Shown here: one piece after another, positions 41,701 to 49,935 of the stretch
How the letters are laid out: each line of letters starts with the position of its first letter
Position numbering within the stretch: position 1 is the first letter of the stretch
DNA from: Flavobacteriaceae bacterium
Lineage (GTDB): Bacteria; Bacteroidota; Bacteroidia; Flavobacteriales; Weeksellaceae
Assembly (NCBI GenBank): GCA_031277475.1
Contig: JAITMJ010000103.1
Span: forward strand, 1-64,000
Length of the DNA: 64,000 bases
Direction of reading: 5' to 3'
The notes under the pieces: model-generated
Seen by the model: the letters and a program-made list of their open reading frames with translations, nothing else
Databases searched by the model: none
What the model was told of the DNA's origin: nothing
Made by a program: the position numbers and the translations under genes

Positions 41701-42202
41701 GATGAAATTGGTAGTGGTTCAGGAGTTCGTCCACGAAATCGAAATCCAATTTTTCTCCGGTTTTGATGTGGTGCGAAATGGCTTTAAAATCTTCCCTTTT
41801 CAAAACTTTTTCGCTGAGTGCGCCGATGTGTGCCACAATAATTTTCGGAGATTTTTCGGAAGCGAGTTTGCCCAAAACTTCGGTTCGCAGCACCAGATTT
41901 GCATTTTGAGTTTTCTCGGTTTGGTAGGGTTCCAGATGAGTTGCCGGAAAATAAAGCACATTTTCTTTTCCCAAAAAATCTTCCATTTCGGTGTTGGCGT
42001 AGAGTGCTTGTTCTTTATCGTCGAGCAGAAAAAGGATGTGTTTTTTTCGAATCAGAAACAGTTCCGCCGCCAAAAGCGAAACCGCAGATCCGGCGCATCC
42101 TTTCACGGAAAGATGTTGATTTTCGTCAATATTTTTAAAAATTTCTTCCCCAAAATTTTTTTTCAGCAAATCGGGAATTAAAGTTTCGGTTATGGATTTC
42201 AT
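38732..42202 (-). CDS. mfd: Transcription-repair coupling factor Mfd with an in-frame insert
   Basis: A 1156-residue ATPase that displaces stalled RNA polymerase and recruits UvrA. Domains in order: UvrB-like N-terminal part (1-300), an unusual Ser/Gln-rich linker (about 309-372), a middle part, the CarD-like polymerase-interaction domain (KIGDYIVHIDYGIGKFMGLV, about 475-540), the RecG-like helicase with Walker A ICGDVGFGKTEVAVRAAF and the DEEH box LLIIDEEHKFG, motif VI QMRGRVGRSNRKAFCYL, and the C-terminal TRCF domain. The linker (QIQGSQIQSSQIQSSKFNTS) is encoded by DNA that looks like intergenic repeat. All functional motifs are intact, so the protein should still work. Confidence 0.96.
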   Translation of the reverse strand: MKSITETLIPDLLKKNFGEEIFKNIDENQHLSVKGCAGSAVSLLAAELFLIRKKHILFLLDDKEQALYANTEMEDFLGKENVLYFPATHLEPYQTEKTQNANLVLRTEVLGKLASEKSPKIIVAHIGALSEKVLKREDFKAISHHIKTGEKLDFDFVDELLNHYQFHQTDFVSEPGEFSVRGGIIDIFSYSNEEPYRITFFGNEVESIKTFDIETQLSKQKVPDFQLVSNMNFVVSGRKVPFFELLPKDSFVIAKNLDSGILKIKNFYEKAEQIFTTLNPDIKHQKPDERFVSGEVFFNEIQKFKTIDFSSSLQIQGSQIQSSQIQSSKFNTSTSLSVTKNEKQEAKSQQPFAIRHSLSSQDETIRQSQIPQPVFHKNFEMLIEDLKEKHLQNFDVWISFSSQKQKDRLENIFEELKSEIPFKSFVSELHEGFTDLEKKISVYTDHQIFDRFQKYRAKNNFAKSEQLTLKDLMALKIGDYIVHIDYGIGKFMGLVKVNNAGKIQECFKLVYKNGDLLYVSIHSLHKISKYNAPEGKEIVLSKLGSPAWKSLKQKTKSRVKQIAFDLIKLYAQRKTAKGFEFSPDSYLQNELEASFIYEDTPDQEKATLDVKKDMESENAMDRLICGDVGFGKTEVAVRAAFKAATDGKQVAILVPTTVLAFQHYRSFKERLKDFPVEISYLNRFRTAKQKSETLEGLKNGKIDIVIGTHQLTGNGVKFKNLGLLIIDEEHKFGVSVKDKLKTLKTNVDTLTLTATPIPRTLQFSLMAARDLSVIKTPPPNRQPVETQIIGFNEEIIRDAISYEIQRDGQVFFINNRIENLKDIAGLIQRLVPDARVITGHGQMDGKQLEQNILDFMDEKFDVLVSTTIVESGVDIPNANTIFINDAQKFGMADLHQMRGRVGRSNRKAFCYLITPPFDLITPDARKRLEAIEQFSDLGSGFQIAMKDLEIRGAGDLLGAEQSGFINEMGFETYQKLMQEALEELRDDENFEHLFENEEDRNKLILPAKDVNIDTDMELMLPDFYVNSTEERLLLYQKLADIQDKIGLQKFREELEDRFGTLPKEAKNLLKSVELKWLAAEIGFEKIVVKNGVFLGYFPGNPQDKFYQSEKFKHIIHYLTANPKDAVLKEKNNQLLMRKDGVNSVDEVNLVLERILN
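41085..41280. repeat. Intergenic-type repeat DNA inserted in frame in mfd
   Basis: The segment holds a hairpin (arms TCTCGTC and GACGAGA around TTGA, 41111-41128), four GCGAATGGCGAATGG-type units, the dispersed sequence TTGTCACACTGAGCGAAGTC (41194-41213) and tandem copies of GAACTTTGAATTTGC up to 41265. The same TGTCACACTGAGCG sequence is intergenic at 55302. It keeps the mfd frame open. Confidence 0.7.
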
Positions 42203-42635
42203 TGGGCTTTTTGCTTGTTACACCGATATTAATAATCTCTTAATTTCTTAATCTTTAAATCTTTTAAATATTCAAACACAAACGCGATTCCGAGATAATT
42301 TCGAAATCGTTTTTTCAGAGTGCAAAGATAGATTTTTAGATTTTTAGATTGGGCGAAAATTCATATTGTTTTCCGGATCTTTTTGGCACAGATGAAAAGA
42401 ATCTTAATTTAAATCAAGAAATGAAATGTAAAACACAAGATTTTGAATGGGTAATTTTAAAATCTTTAAATTTTCAAACACAAACGAATGATTGTACAGG
42501 ATGTTCCATCTCATAAATATAATTATTTTTGCCGGAGCAGAGACTGAAGGCGATGGATTTTTTCCCGATCCGAAATTTGTAATTTTGTCAGCCTGACAAA
42601 GTCAAAGCCTCGAACCTCAAACCTCAATTTCAACA
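42203..42635. other. Divergent intergenic region between mfd and mazG
   Basis: About 430 nt with no gene. A TATCTTTG on the minus strand (complement of 42323-42330) may be the -7 element of mfd, and TATTTTTG at 42524-42531 that of mazG. Positions 42481-42511 are repeated in the opposite orientation at 56611-56641. Confidence 0.45.
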
Positions 42636-43400
42636 ATGAATACCAAAGAACAAAAACTTGAAGCCTTCGGAAAACTGCTCGATATTATGAACGATTTGCG
42701 GGAAAAATGTCCGTGGGATAAAAAACAAACGCTACAAAGTTTGCGGCATCTCACTTTGGAAGAAACCTATGAACTTTCCGATGCTATTTTGAAAGAAGAT
42801 TTACAGGAAATAAAGAAAGAATTGGGAGATGTGCTGCTGCATTTGGTGTTTTATGCGAAAATCGGTTCGGAGAAAAAAAGTTTTGATATTGCCGATGTCA
42901 TCAATACGCTGAACGAAAAATTGATTTTCCGCCACCCTCATATTTACGGCGATACAAAAGTGGAAAACGAAGAAGAAGTGAAACAAAATTGGGAAAAACT
43001 GAAACTGAAAGAAGGTAACAAATCTATTTTGGCAGGCGTTCCGAAATCATTGCCGAGTTTGGTGAAAGCCTTTAGAATTCAGGATAAAGTGAAAGGCATC
43101 GGTTTTGATTTTGCCAATGAAAACGACGCTTGGAAAAAAGTGGAAGAAGAATTATCGGAATTTAAAATCGAAACCGACCCCGAAAAAAAAGAACAGGAAT
43201 TAGGTGATGTTTTGTTTTCCATCATCAATTATTCCAGAATTGCAGGAATAAATCCGGATTCCGCATTAGAGAAAACCAATTTAAAATTCATTTTGCGTTT
43301 CCAAAAAATGGAACAAATGGCGAAAGAACAAAATATCAATCTCGCCGAACTTTCACTCGAAGAAATGGATGTTCTTTGGGAAGAAGCGAAAAAAGTTTAA
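42636..43400 (+). CDS. mazG: Nucleoside triphosphate pyrophosphohydrolase MazG
   Basis: A 254-residue enzyme with two MazG domains, hydrolysing (d)NTPs to monophosphates and pyrophosphate, thought to clean the pool and modulate ppGpp. Domain 1 has CPWDKKQTLQSLRHLTLEET with the metal-binding Glu helix (EELSD-type residues in EIKKELGDVLLHLVFYA). Domain 2 has KVEEELSEFKIE and EQELGDVLFSIINYSR. The linker YGDTKVENEEEVKQNWEKLK is typical. Complete; start ATG 42636 is clear. Confidence 0.95.
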   Translation: MNTKEQKLEAFGKLLDIMNDLREKCPWDKKQTLQSLRHLTLEETYELSDAILKEDLQEIKKELGDVLLHLVFYAKIGSEKKSFDIADVINTLNEKLIFRHPHIYGDTKVENEEEVKQNWEKLKLKEGNKSILAGVPKSLPSLVKAFRIQDKVKGIGFDFANENDAWKKVEEELSEFKIETDPEKKEQELGDVLFSIINYSRIAGINPDSALEKTNLKFILRFQKMEQMAKEQNINLAELSLEEMDVLWEEAKKV

Positions 43401-43644
43401 TGGGATAATTTGATAATTGAAAATATGTGATTTTTAATATAATCTTGAGAGTTTTTGATTTTGTGCAAATTAACATAAATCAGCGAAAGAAACTCATCGA
43501 GTTTTAGGATTTTTAACACAGAAAACATAAGGATTTGCAAATAATTTCGTTATAGAAAAGATTTTACGGCAGGATGTTTTACCAAAATCATGGATAAATT
43601 CAGGCACTAAAAAAAATCTATTTTTGCAAAATTAAAACCCGATT

Positions 43645-44643
43645 TTGAAGAAGTTTTTTATATTTTCTTTGTTGATTTTTCCTCTGTTTTCCCTCGCGCA
43701 AGACGGAACATCGGTTTATCCGTTTATGAATATTCCCATTTCCGCAAGGCAAGCCGCTTTGGGCGGAGACGTGATGTCTGTCCGAGATTTTGACACGAGT
43801 TTTTCTATGATAAATCCCGCTTTGATGAACGAAGAACAAGACAAAATGGTCGCTCTGAACTACGCATCTTATCTCGCCGATACAAAATACGGAACGCTCA
43901 GTTATGTGAAAGATTTGTCTCGCGGAAGTTTACTTTCCGTAAATGCCCGATATATGGACTACGGAAAAATGCCGAGAACAGACGAAGCTGCAAATATTTT
44001 CGGAGATTTCAGCGCGATGGATGCCTCTTTCGGAATCGGCTACGCGTATCAATTTGAAGACGAATGGACGATTGGCGCAAATTTGAATTTCATCACCTCA
44101 AAAATTGATAATTATACTTCGATGGCGATGCTTGGAAATATCGCTGCAGCCTATCATTTCGAGAGAACGAACGAAACCGTTTCTTTGATTTTCAGAAATC
44201 TCGGCTATCAAATAAAAACTTACAACGGCGTTCGGGAAAAATTGCCGTTTCGCGTAGATTTGGGATATACCAGAATTTTAGACGAATTTCCCGTAGCTAT
44301 CAGCATTACCGCCCACGATTTGCAAAAATTCAATATTTCGCAGGAAACCAATATCAACGGACAAGAAGTGGGTTTCGGAAAAAAAGTTTTGGATCATTTT
44401 TCTTTCGGTGTCGAACTTTTTCCGCAAGAAGCGTTCAACATAAGATTCGGGTACAACGTGAAACGCGGAAGCGAACTCGCCGTTTTGGATCAACGGAATT
44501 TTACAGGACTTTCCGCCGGTTTCGGAATTAAAATTTCGTGGCTTCGCTTTGATTATGCGCACGTTCGCTACCACAATTCTTCCAACGTCAATATGTTCGG
44601 ACTCGCTTTGGATTTGATAGAAATCGGCGGAAACAGACGGTGA
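43645..44643 (+). CDS. porQ: Type IX secretion system protein PorQ
   Basis: A 332-residue outer-membrane beta-barrel protein related to PorV/FadL-like proteins. It begins at TTG with a signal peptide (KKFFIFSLLIFPLFSLAQ). Typical PorQ residues follow: DGTSVYPFMNIPISARQAAL, GGDVMSVRDFDTSFSMINPA and ALNYASYLADTKYGTLSY. The barrel ends in alternating strands with KISWLRFDYAHVRYHNSSNV. PorQ helps the T9SS attachment complex at the cell surface, which fits the cargo proteins in this window (14023-16263 and the gene at the right edge). No other T9SS machinery gene is in the window. Confidence 0.92.
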   Translation: MKKFFIFSLLIFPLFSLAQDGTSVYPFMNIPISARQAALGGDVMSVRDFDTSFSMINPALMNEEQDKMVALNYASYLADTKYGTLSYVKDLSRGSLLSVNARYMDYGKMPRTDEAANIFGDFSAMDASFGIGYAYQFEDEWTIGANLNFITSKIDNYTSMAMLGNIAAAYHFERTNETVSLIFRNLGYQIKTYNGVREKLPFRVDLGYTRILDEFPVAISITAHDLQKFNISQETNINGQEVGFGKKVLDHFSFGVELFPQEAFNIRFGYNVKRGSELAVLDQRNFTGLSAGFGIKISWLRFDYAHVRYHNSSNVNMFGLALDLIEIGGNRR

Positions 44644-44874
44644 TTTTTGATTCGTTAAAAAATAACGGATTTGTTATAAATGTTTGATTTAGATAAATTT
44701 ATACGTTTATAAAATCAATTCAAGTAAAAATCATCTCGAAAAAATACTTTACCTTTATCCCGAAATAAAAAGCGATTTTTAGAGATTTGAATGGGAGTAA
44801 ATAAAATCGGAATAATGATAATCTCACAATCCGAACCCTGAATCTCATAACTCAAACCCATACTCTAATTGAAA

Positions 44875-45381
44875 ATGAATTTAAATTTTTGCCCGAAATG
44901 CGGCTGCAAAATTTTGCAATGGGACGGCGAAAAAAAATGGAATTGCAGCGGTTGCGATTTTGTTTTGTTTCACAATGTTGCGACGGCTGTTGCCGTATTG
45001 ATAAAATGCAAAGACGAAATTCTGTTTACCCGAAGAAACCATGAGCCGCAAAAAGGAAAACTCGATTTGGCGGGCGGATTTTCAGATCCGAAAGAATCTG
45101 CGGAAACCACTTGCAAAAGGGAAATTTTTGAAGAATTAAATCTGAAAATCGAAGAATCCGATTTGAAATATCTCGGAAGTTTACCCAATGTTTATGTTTA
45201 CGAAAACATTCCATATAACACTTTGGATTTGTTTTATTCCTATGAATTAAAAGAAAAATTTGAAATAAAAATTGAAAAATCCGAAATTTCCGAAGCGGTT
45301 TGGATTAAAATTTCCGAACTGAATCTTGAAGATATTGCTTTTGAATCGCAGAAAATTTTTTTTTCCGAGTATAGATTTTAA
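44875..45381 (+). CDS. Nudix hydrolase with N-terminal zinc ribbon
   Basis: From ATG 44875 the protein has 168 residues. Two Cys pairs (CPKCG and CSGC) form a zinc ribbon at residues 5-25, as in NudC-type enzymes. The Nudix box is complete: GGFSDPKESAETTCKREIFE followed by ELNL, matching G-x5-E-x7-REUxEE. It probably hydrolyses a nucleotide diphosphate derivative; the substrate is open. It is shorter than NudC and lacks its downstream motif, so I leave the symbol blank. Confidence 0.9.
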   Translation: MNLNFCPKCGCKILQWDGEKKWNCSGCDFVLFHNVATAVAVLIKCKDEILFTRRNHEPQKGKLDLAGGFSDPKESAETTCKREIFEELNLKIEESDLKYLGSLPNVYVYENIPYNTLDLFYSYELKEKFEIKIEKSEISEAVWIKISELNLEDIAFESQKIFFSEYRF

Positions 45382-45389
45382 GAAACAAA

Positions 45390-45420
45390 AAAAGCAGCAA
45401 ACAAAAAAGTCTGCTGCTAC
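45390..45420 (-). terminator. Terminator of the S46 peptidase gene
   Basis: Arms AGCAGCA (45393-45399) and TGCTGCT (45412-45418). On the minus strand the hairpin is followed by a run of T residues. The A-run side faces the Nudix gene. Confidence 0.65.
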
Positions 45421-45450
45421 TAAAAAAACAATTTTAAATAGTTACATTAT

Positions 45451-47589
45451 TCACTCCACCAAATTCAGTTCGCTGATGATGTTTTGGGCGTTTCCGTATT
45501 TTTCGATGACCCACAACACGAAACGAACATCCACGTTGATGGTTCGTTGCCATTCTTCGATGAAAACGATGTCGCCGCTCAAGGCTTCGCTGTTTCCGTC
45601 GAACGCCAAACCGAGCAATCTTCCGTTTCCGTCAATCACGGGCGAGCCGGAATTTCCGCCGGTAATATCATTGTTGGAAAGGAAATTCACTTGAAGCAAT
45701 TTGGTTTTCGGATCGGCGTATCTGCCGAAATCTTTTTTGTTCACGAGGTCTATGAATTTTTGAGGCAAATCAAATTCTTCGTCGCCTTTTTTGTATTTCG
45801 CAACCACGCCTCGCGCATCGGTGTAATAATTGTCTTTTGCAGAAATTCCAAAGTATTGGCGGTCGGTTCTTTGCGGCAGCGTGTCGATGTTTCCGTAGGT
45901 CAATCTCATTGTGGAATTGGCATCCGGATAGAATTTTTTGTCTGGTTGAGATTTCATTAAACCATCCAAAAACAATCGAGAATCGGTTTGAAAACGGTCA
46001 TCAATTTCGGTGTATTTTTCGATGGAAGATTTTTGATCGTTCACAAAACCTTCGGCTAATTGTCGAATCGGGTCGGCTTCCAAAACGCGGTCGGGATTAT
46101 TAAAAAAAGCAAGAACAGATGCTTTGTTGGCGAAAATAGATAGGGTTGCCATTTGTTCCAAATCCGAAGTTTTTACATCCATCAATGTTTTTGAAATATC
46201 GCGTTTGCTGACTTTTTTCTGATAAAGATCAATCATTTTCACGAGCATTTCTTTTTCTAAATTTTCATTAAAACCGTCGTAAGTTCTTTCGATGGCATCC
46301 AAAACTTTTTGTTTCATCGCTTCTTTTCCGGCATCGTCTTGTTCGGAATATGTTTTAAACAGATTTCCCAAAGTATATCCGGCGATGATGTATTTCACAT
46401 TTCTTTGCAACTGTGCGGAATAATTTCTTTCCACATTTCTCTCTGAAATTTTTTGATAATAGCCTTCAATATTTTTCAAAACATTGCCGTAATCGGCTTG
46501 ATTTTCCGGTGTGGAAGCCCATTTTCCGAAAGTTTGTTCGAGTTTTTGTTTATCGCCGATGGTGTTGTTTTTATAAACCGCATCTATCGTTCCTTGCCGA
46601 TTTTTCCAATAGTTTGCAACGCCGGCGTATTGAGATGCGTAGTCCAATTTCGTGGCTTGATCTTTATCCATATATTTTTTCATCACGTCCATCGCAAGTT
46701 TCGAGGCTTCTACCCAAGCCGGATAATCTTTGGAAACCATTTGCGTGATGCCGTAGGAAGTCAGATACCGATTGGTTCTTCCGGGAAAACCGAGAATCAT
46801 CGCGAAATCTCCGGGTTGATAGCCTTTTAAAGAAATCGGCAGCGAATGTTTTGGCGAAAGCGGAATGTTTGATTCGGAATATTCCGCCGGATTTCCATTG
46901 GCATCGGCATAAATTCTAAATACGGAAAAATCTGCGGTGTGTCTTGGCCATTCCCAATTATCGGTATCTCCTCCGAATTTTCCGAGCGAACTCGGCGGTG
47001 TTCCTACCAATCTTACGTCTTTAAAATCCTGATACACAAAATAATAGAATTCGTTTCCATTAAAGAAATCTCGAACCACGACGGTATATTTTCCGTTTTC
47101 GGAGTTTTCATTTTCGATGGCTTTGTATTCTTCTTCGATTATTTTTTTGCGGTCTTCGGCGGAAATATTGTTGCCTAATCTTGCATTGATGCGAGCGGAA
47201 ACATCGTCCATTCTCACCAAAAATCTCACGGTAACGCCTTTTGCGGGGAGTTCATCGGATTTTTTCATCGCCCAAAAACCGTTCGTCAAATAATCTTTTT
47301 CCGGCGTAGAAAGTGCGGCAATGCTTGCATATCCGCAATGGTGATTGGTAAAAAGCAAACCTTCTTTGGAAACGACTTCAGCGGTGCATCCGCCGGCGAA
47401 TTGCACAATTGCGTCTTTCATACTCGAAGAGTTCACGGAATAAATTTCTTCCGGCGTGAGGTGCAGTCCTTCTTTTTGCATATCCACGCCGTTCAATCTT
47501 TTGATGAGCATTAAAAGCCACATTCCTTCATCGGCTTTCATTTGCAGGAAACTCGTAAGGAAAACGAGTAACAAAAATATTTTCTTCAT
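45451..47589 (-). CDS. S46 dipeptidyl-peptidase (DPP7/DPP11 family)
   Basis: A 712-residue exported serine peptidase (signal MKKIFLLLVFLTSFLQMKAD). The N-terminal half of the chymotrypsin fold carries DEGMWLLMLIKRLN and the catalytic His in LFTNHHCGYAS. The catalytic Ser is in NNDITGGNSGSPVIDGNGRL near residue 650. A helical substrate-binding domain interrupts the fold (about residues 270-560). The residue in AFDGNSEALSGD is Gly, which as I recall points to DPP7-like (hydrophobic) rather than DPP11-like (acidic) specificity; this is from memory. It removes dipeptides from peptides in the periplasm. Confidence 0.94.
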   Translation of the reverse strand: MKKIFLLLVFLTSFLQMKADEGMWLLMLIKRLNGVDMQKEGLHLTPEEIYSVNSSSMKDAIVQFAGGCTAEVVSKEGLLFTNHHCGYASIAALSTPEKDYLTNGFWAMKKSDELPAKGVTVRFLVRMDDVSARINARLGNNISAEDRKKIIEEEYKAIENENSENGKYTVVVRDFFNGNEFYYFVYQDFKDVRLVGTPPSSLGKFGGDTDNWEWPRHTADFSVFRIYADANGNPAEYSESNIPLSPKHSLPISLKGYQPGDFAMILGFPGRTNRYLTSYGITQMVSKDYPAWVEASKLAMDVMKKYMDKDQATKLDYASQYAGVANYWKNRQGTIDAVYKNNTIGDKQKLEQTFGKWASTPENQADYGNVLKNIEGYYQKISERNVERNYSAQLQRNVKYIIAGYTLGNLFKTYSEQDDAGKEAMKQKVLDAIERTYDGFNENLEKEMLVKMIDLYQKKVSKRDISKTLMDVKTSDLEQMATLSIFANKASVLAFFNNPDRVLEADPIRQLAEGFVNDQKSSIEKYTEIDDRFQTDSRLFLDGLMKSQPDKKFYPDANSTMRLTYGNIDTLPQRTDRQYFGISAKDNYYTDARGVVAKYKKGDEEFDLPQKFIDLVNKKDFGRYADPKTKLLQVNFLSNNDITGGNSGSPVIDGNGRLLGLAFDGNSEALSGDIVFIEEWQRTINVDVRFVLWVIEKYGNAQNIISELNLVE

Positions 47590-47739
47590 TTTTTAAAAAA
47601 TTTAAATAATGGCTAATATACGGAAATTTGGCGGGAAAACAGATATAGACAATGAAAAAATTTGGTTAAAATAGGGAGATTAAAATTTAACAGATTGGTA
47701 CTAAAAAAAATCTTAAATTTGTATCCTTTCAATTTATTT

Positions 47740-47813
47740 CGGGACGTAGCGCAGCCCGGTAGCGCACTTGCATGGGGTGCAAGGGGTCGTCGGTTCAAAT
47801 CCGGTCGTCCCGA
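47740..47813 (+). tRNA. tRNA-Pro (GGG)
   Basis: A 74-nt cloverleaf. The acceptor arms CGGGACG and CGTCCCG pair perfectly, the D arm is GCGC/GCGC, the anticodon arm is CTTGC/GCAAG with loop ATGGGGT giving GGG, and the T arm is GTCGG/CCGGT around TTCAAAT with one G-T pair. CCA is not encoded. A terminator (47820-47848) follows within 7 nt. Confidence 0.95.
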
Positions 47814-47819
47814 CTGATT

Positions 47820-47848
47820 GGACAGAGAAAAAATCTTTGTCCTTTTTT
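47820..47848 (+). terminator. Rho-independent terminator after tRNA-Pro
   Basis: Arms GGACAGAGA (47820-47828) and TCTTTGTCC (47834-47842) with one G-T pair, followed by six T. Confidence 0.88.
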
Positions 47849-47889
47849 GTTTTCTTTTCGGATTTATTAAAATGGGAGAGAGGACATAT

Positions 47890-48360
47890 TTAATTATCTA
47901 TCCTCAAAAACGCGGATCTTTCCTTGAAAGTTTTTTGTTCGAGTTCCACGAAAAATTGGCGAAACAATTCTTGAATTTCTTTTGGCTGGCTTTGGGATTT
48001 TCGGGTTTGAACGTTGAAATAAATCACCGTAATCCATAAAACCGAATGTATGATTTTTCCGTCCAAACTTTTCATCAAAATTTCGGCTTTTGCAGTTTTA
48101 TCTGAAATTTCAATGATTTTGCTGGAAATCATCACGCGAACATTTGCGCGAACCTCCTTTAAATAAGCGATTTCATTTTGAACGGCAATCCACGTGCAAC
48201 CTGTTTTTTTCAAGTATTCTTCATAAGTGAATCCGTAGAATTTTTCAACGTGATCTTCCCGTGCATTCAGCATATATTCCAAATATTTCACGTTGTTGAG
48301 ATGTCCGATCGGATCGCAATCGCTGAAACGGATTTTAACTTCTGTGGAAATTTCTTTCAT
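47890..48360 (-). CDS. Acyl-CoA thioesterase, hotdog fold (4HBT type)
   Basis: A 156-residue cytoplasmic protein. The N-terminal signature IRFSDCDPIGHLNNVKYLEY holds the catalytic Asp and the substrate-binding Asn residues of the 4-hydroxybenzoyl-CoA thioesterase-like family. The rest is a single hotdog domain with a Lys/Arg/Glu-rich tail. It should hydrolyse an acyl-CoA; the chain is unknown. It lies downstream of the two ompH genes, separated by repeat DNA and a terminator. Confidence 0.9.
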   Translation of the reverse strand: MKEISTEVKIRFSDCDPIGHLNNVKYLEYMLNAREDHVEKFYGFTYEEYLKKTGCTWIAVQNEIAYLKEVRANVRVMISSKIIEISDKTAKAEILMKSLDGKIIHSVLWITVIYFNVQTRKSQSQPKEIQELFRQFFVELEQKTFKERSAFLRIDN

Positions 48361-48404
48361 TTTTTTTTAATTCAAAATTCAATGTTCAAAATTCAAAGTT
48401 TAAA

Positions 48405-48482
48405 ACATTTCGACAGGCTCAGTGTGACAAATTAAAAACAAAAACCGCCCTTTCGCCGAAAGACGAAACGAGACGGTTTTCT
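48405..48482 (-). terminator. Terminator of the ompH genes plus dispersed repeat
   Basis: An imperfect hairpin with outer arms AAAACCG and CGGTTTT (48444-48480) lies after the second ompH gene on the minus strand. Next to it, 48406-48431 is a copy of the dispersed repeat (TTTCGACAGGCTCAGTGTGA). Confidence 0.65.
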
Positions 48483-48498
48483 GTCTAAAAATTATTTG

Positions 48499-48999
48499 TT
48501 ATTGTAATTTTAACTCTTTTTTCACGAGGTCGGTGATGTCCGGTCCGTTTCTGTAGATGAAGTTGTTTACGTCAAAAATAAAATCGTAACCATTGGCTTT
48601 TGCAACCGTTTCTACTGCTTTGTTCACGCTATCAATAATAGGTTTCAAAAGATCCTGTCTTTTCTTGGCAAGATCGTTCTCGGCAGTAGCATAAAGTTGT
48701 TGCAAATTCTGTTGTTCTTTTTGAAGTTCGGCTTCTTTGGCTTTTCTTTGATCTTCGGTCAGATTTACGCCCTCAACTTTCTGATAATTTTCTACTTTGG
48801 CCTGAAAATCTGCGGCTAATTTATCCAACGCGTCACCTTTTGTTTTACTGACATTTTCCAATTCTGTTTGCATGGTCTTGGTTGCCGGCATTAATGTTAA
48901 AACACCCTCATAATCTACCGATGCGATTTTCTGTGCATTTGCAATTCCTGCAAACGTGAGCAACATTGTGGTTGCTAAAAATAAACTCAATTTTCTCAT
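48499..48999 (-). CDS. OmpH/Skp-family periplasmic chaperone
   Basis: A 166-residue protein with signal peptide (RKLSLFLATTMLLTFAGIANA). The mature part has the short beta strand KIASVDYEGVLTLMP, a long coiled coil rich in Lys/Glu/Gln (about residues 45-115), and the returning strand NGYDFIFDVNNFIYRN, the layout of Skp. Skp-type trimers hold unfolded outer-membrane proteins for the Bam complex. It is the second of two tandem ompH genes; bamA lies further upstream on the same strand. Confidence 0.93.
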   Translation of the reverse strand: MRKLSLFLATTMLLTFAGIANAQKIASVDYEGVLTLMPATKTMQTELENVSKTKGDALDKLAADFQAKVENYQKVEGVNLTEDQRKAKEAELQKEQQNLQQLYATAENDLAKKRQDLLKPIIDSVNKAVETVAKANGYDFIFDVNNFIYRNGPDITDLVKKELKLQ

Positions 49000-49086
49000 T
49001 ACTTTACTTACTTATTTATTTAATTATATTTTGCTTTACGCTTTAGGCAGTAGGCATGAAGCCTGTTGCTTATTGCTTGTCGCTTT

Positions 49087-49758
49087 TTATCTTTTTCCCG
49101 GTGGTGCTTGCGGTGTTTTCACACTACCGCTGTTTATTGCACCTGCGCCCGAATTTCTTGTAGCCGGAGTAGTTCTTGTTCCGGAGGTTTTGTTTCCTGT
49201 GTTTGTTTTGGTATTGGCTTTTCCCGGAGTTGTTTTGTCTTTATCTTTTTTATCCGGATTATCTTTAATCAGCAAATTTAATACTTTATCTGTATAATCG
49301 TATCTTTTATCTAAAAAAAGTACATTATTTTCGTTTTTATCTAAAACTATGCCCAAACTGTTTTTCTCGGAAACGGTTTTTATGGCGTTCCAAATTTGGT
49401 CTTGAAAAGGTTTTGCGAGGTTGGCTCTGGCTCCGTTTATTTCGCCGTTTCCTCCGAATTTGGCGGTCAGCATTTGTTTGATTTCTTTGTTCAAATCGTC
49501 CACTTCTTTTTCGCGCTGTTTCAGTTGTTCGCCTACCAAAAGCACACGTTCATTTTCCAACAAGGCTTTTTTCTTATCGTATTCTGCTTGCAAATTTTGA
49601 ACTTCTTTTTGCCAAGCGTTGATTTGTGTGTTCAGTCTTCCTTCCGCTTCTTTATATTGCGGAAGTTGGCTCAAAATATAGTCGGTGTCCACCACTCCGA
49701 TTTTTTGGGCTTTGGCAAAAACCGAAAATATAATCAATATGAATATTATTTTTTTCAT
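49087..49758 (-). CDS. OmpH/Skp-family periplasmic chaperone with Thr/Asn-rich tail
   Basis: A 223-residue protein with signal peptide (MKKIIFILIIFSVFAKAQ). KIGVVDTDYILSQLPQYKEA and the coiled coil (EVQNLQAEYDKKKALLENER) are typical of Skp-like proteins in Bacteroidetes, as is SLGIVLDKNENNVLFLDKRY. The last 45 residues are a low-complexity tail (DKTTPGKANTKTNTGNKTSG) without family counterpart in the neighbour. First of the tandem pair, 87 nt before the next. Confidence 0.93.
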   Translation of the reverse strand: MKKIIFILIIFSVFAKAQKIGVVDTDYILSQLPQYKEAEGRLNTQINAWQKEVQNLQAEYDKKKALLENERVLLVGEQLKQREKEVDDLNKEIKQMLTAKFGGNGEINGARANLAKPFQDQIWNAIKTVSEKNSLGIVLDKNENNVLFLDKRYDYTDKVLNLLIKDNPDKKDKDKTTPGKANTKTNTGNKTSGTRTTPATRNSGAGAINSGSVKTPQAPPGKR

Positions 49759-49935
49759 TGTTTTCTTTTGTATTAATGTAAAACGTAAAATGTAGTTATG
49801 TATTTTGCTGTTCGCTATTTTTCTTTTTTGGCGGGTGCAAAGTTAAATAATTCCTTTCAATGTAGCAACGTATTAAAATTTTAAACATTTGTGGCGGTGT
49901 TTAATGATTGCGAAATATCCAACATAAAATCTACA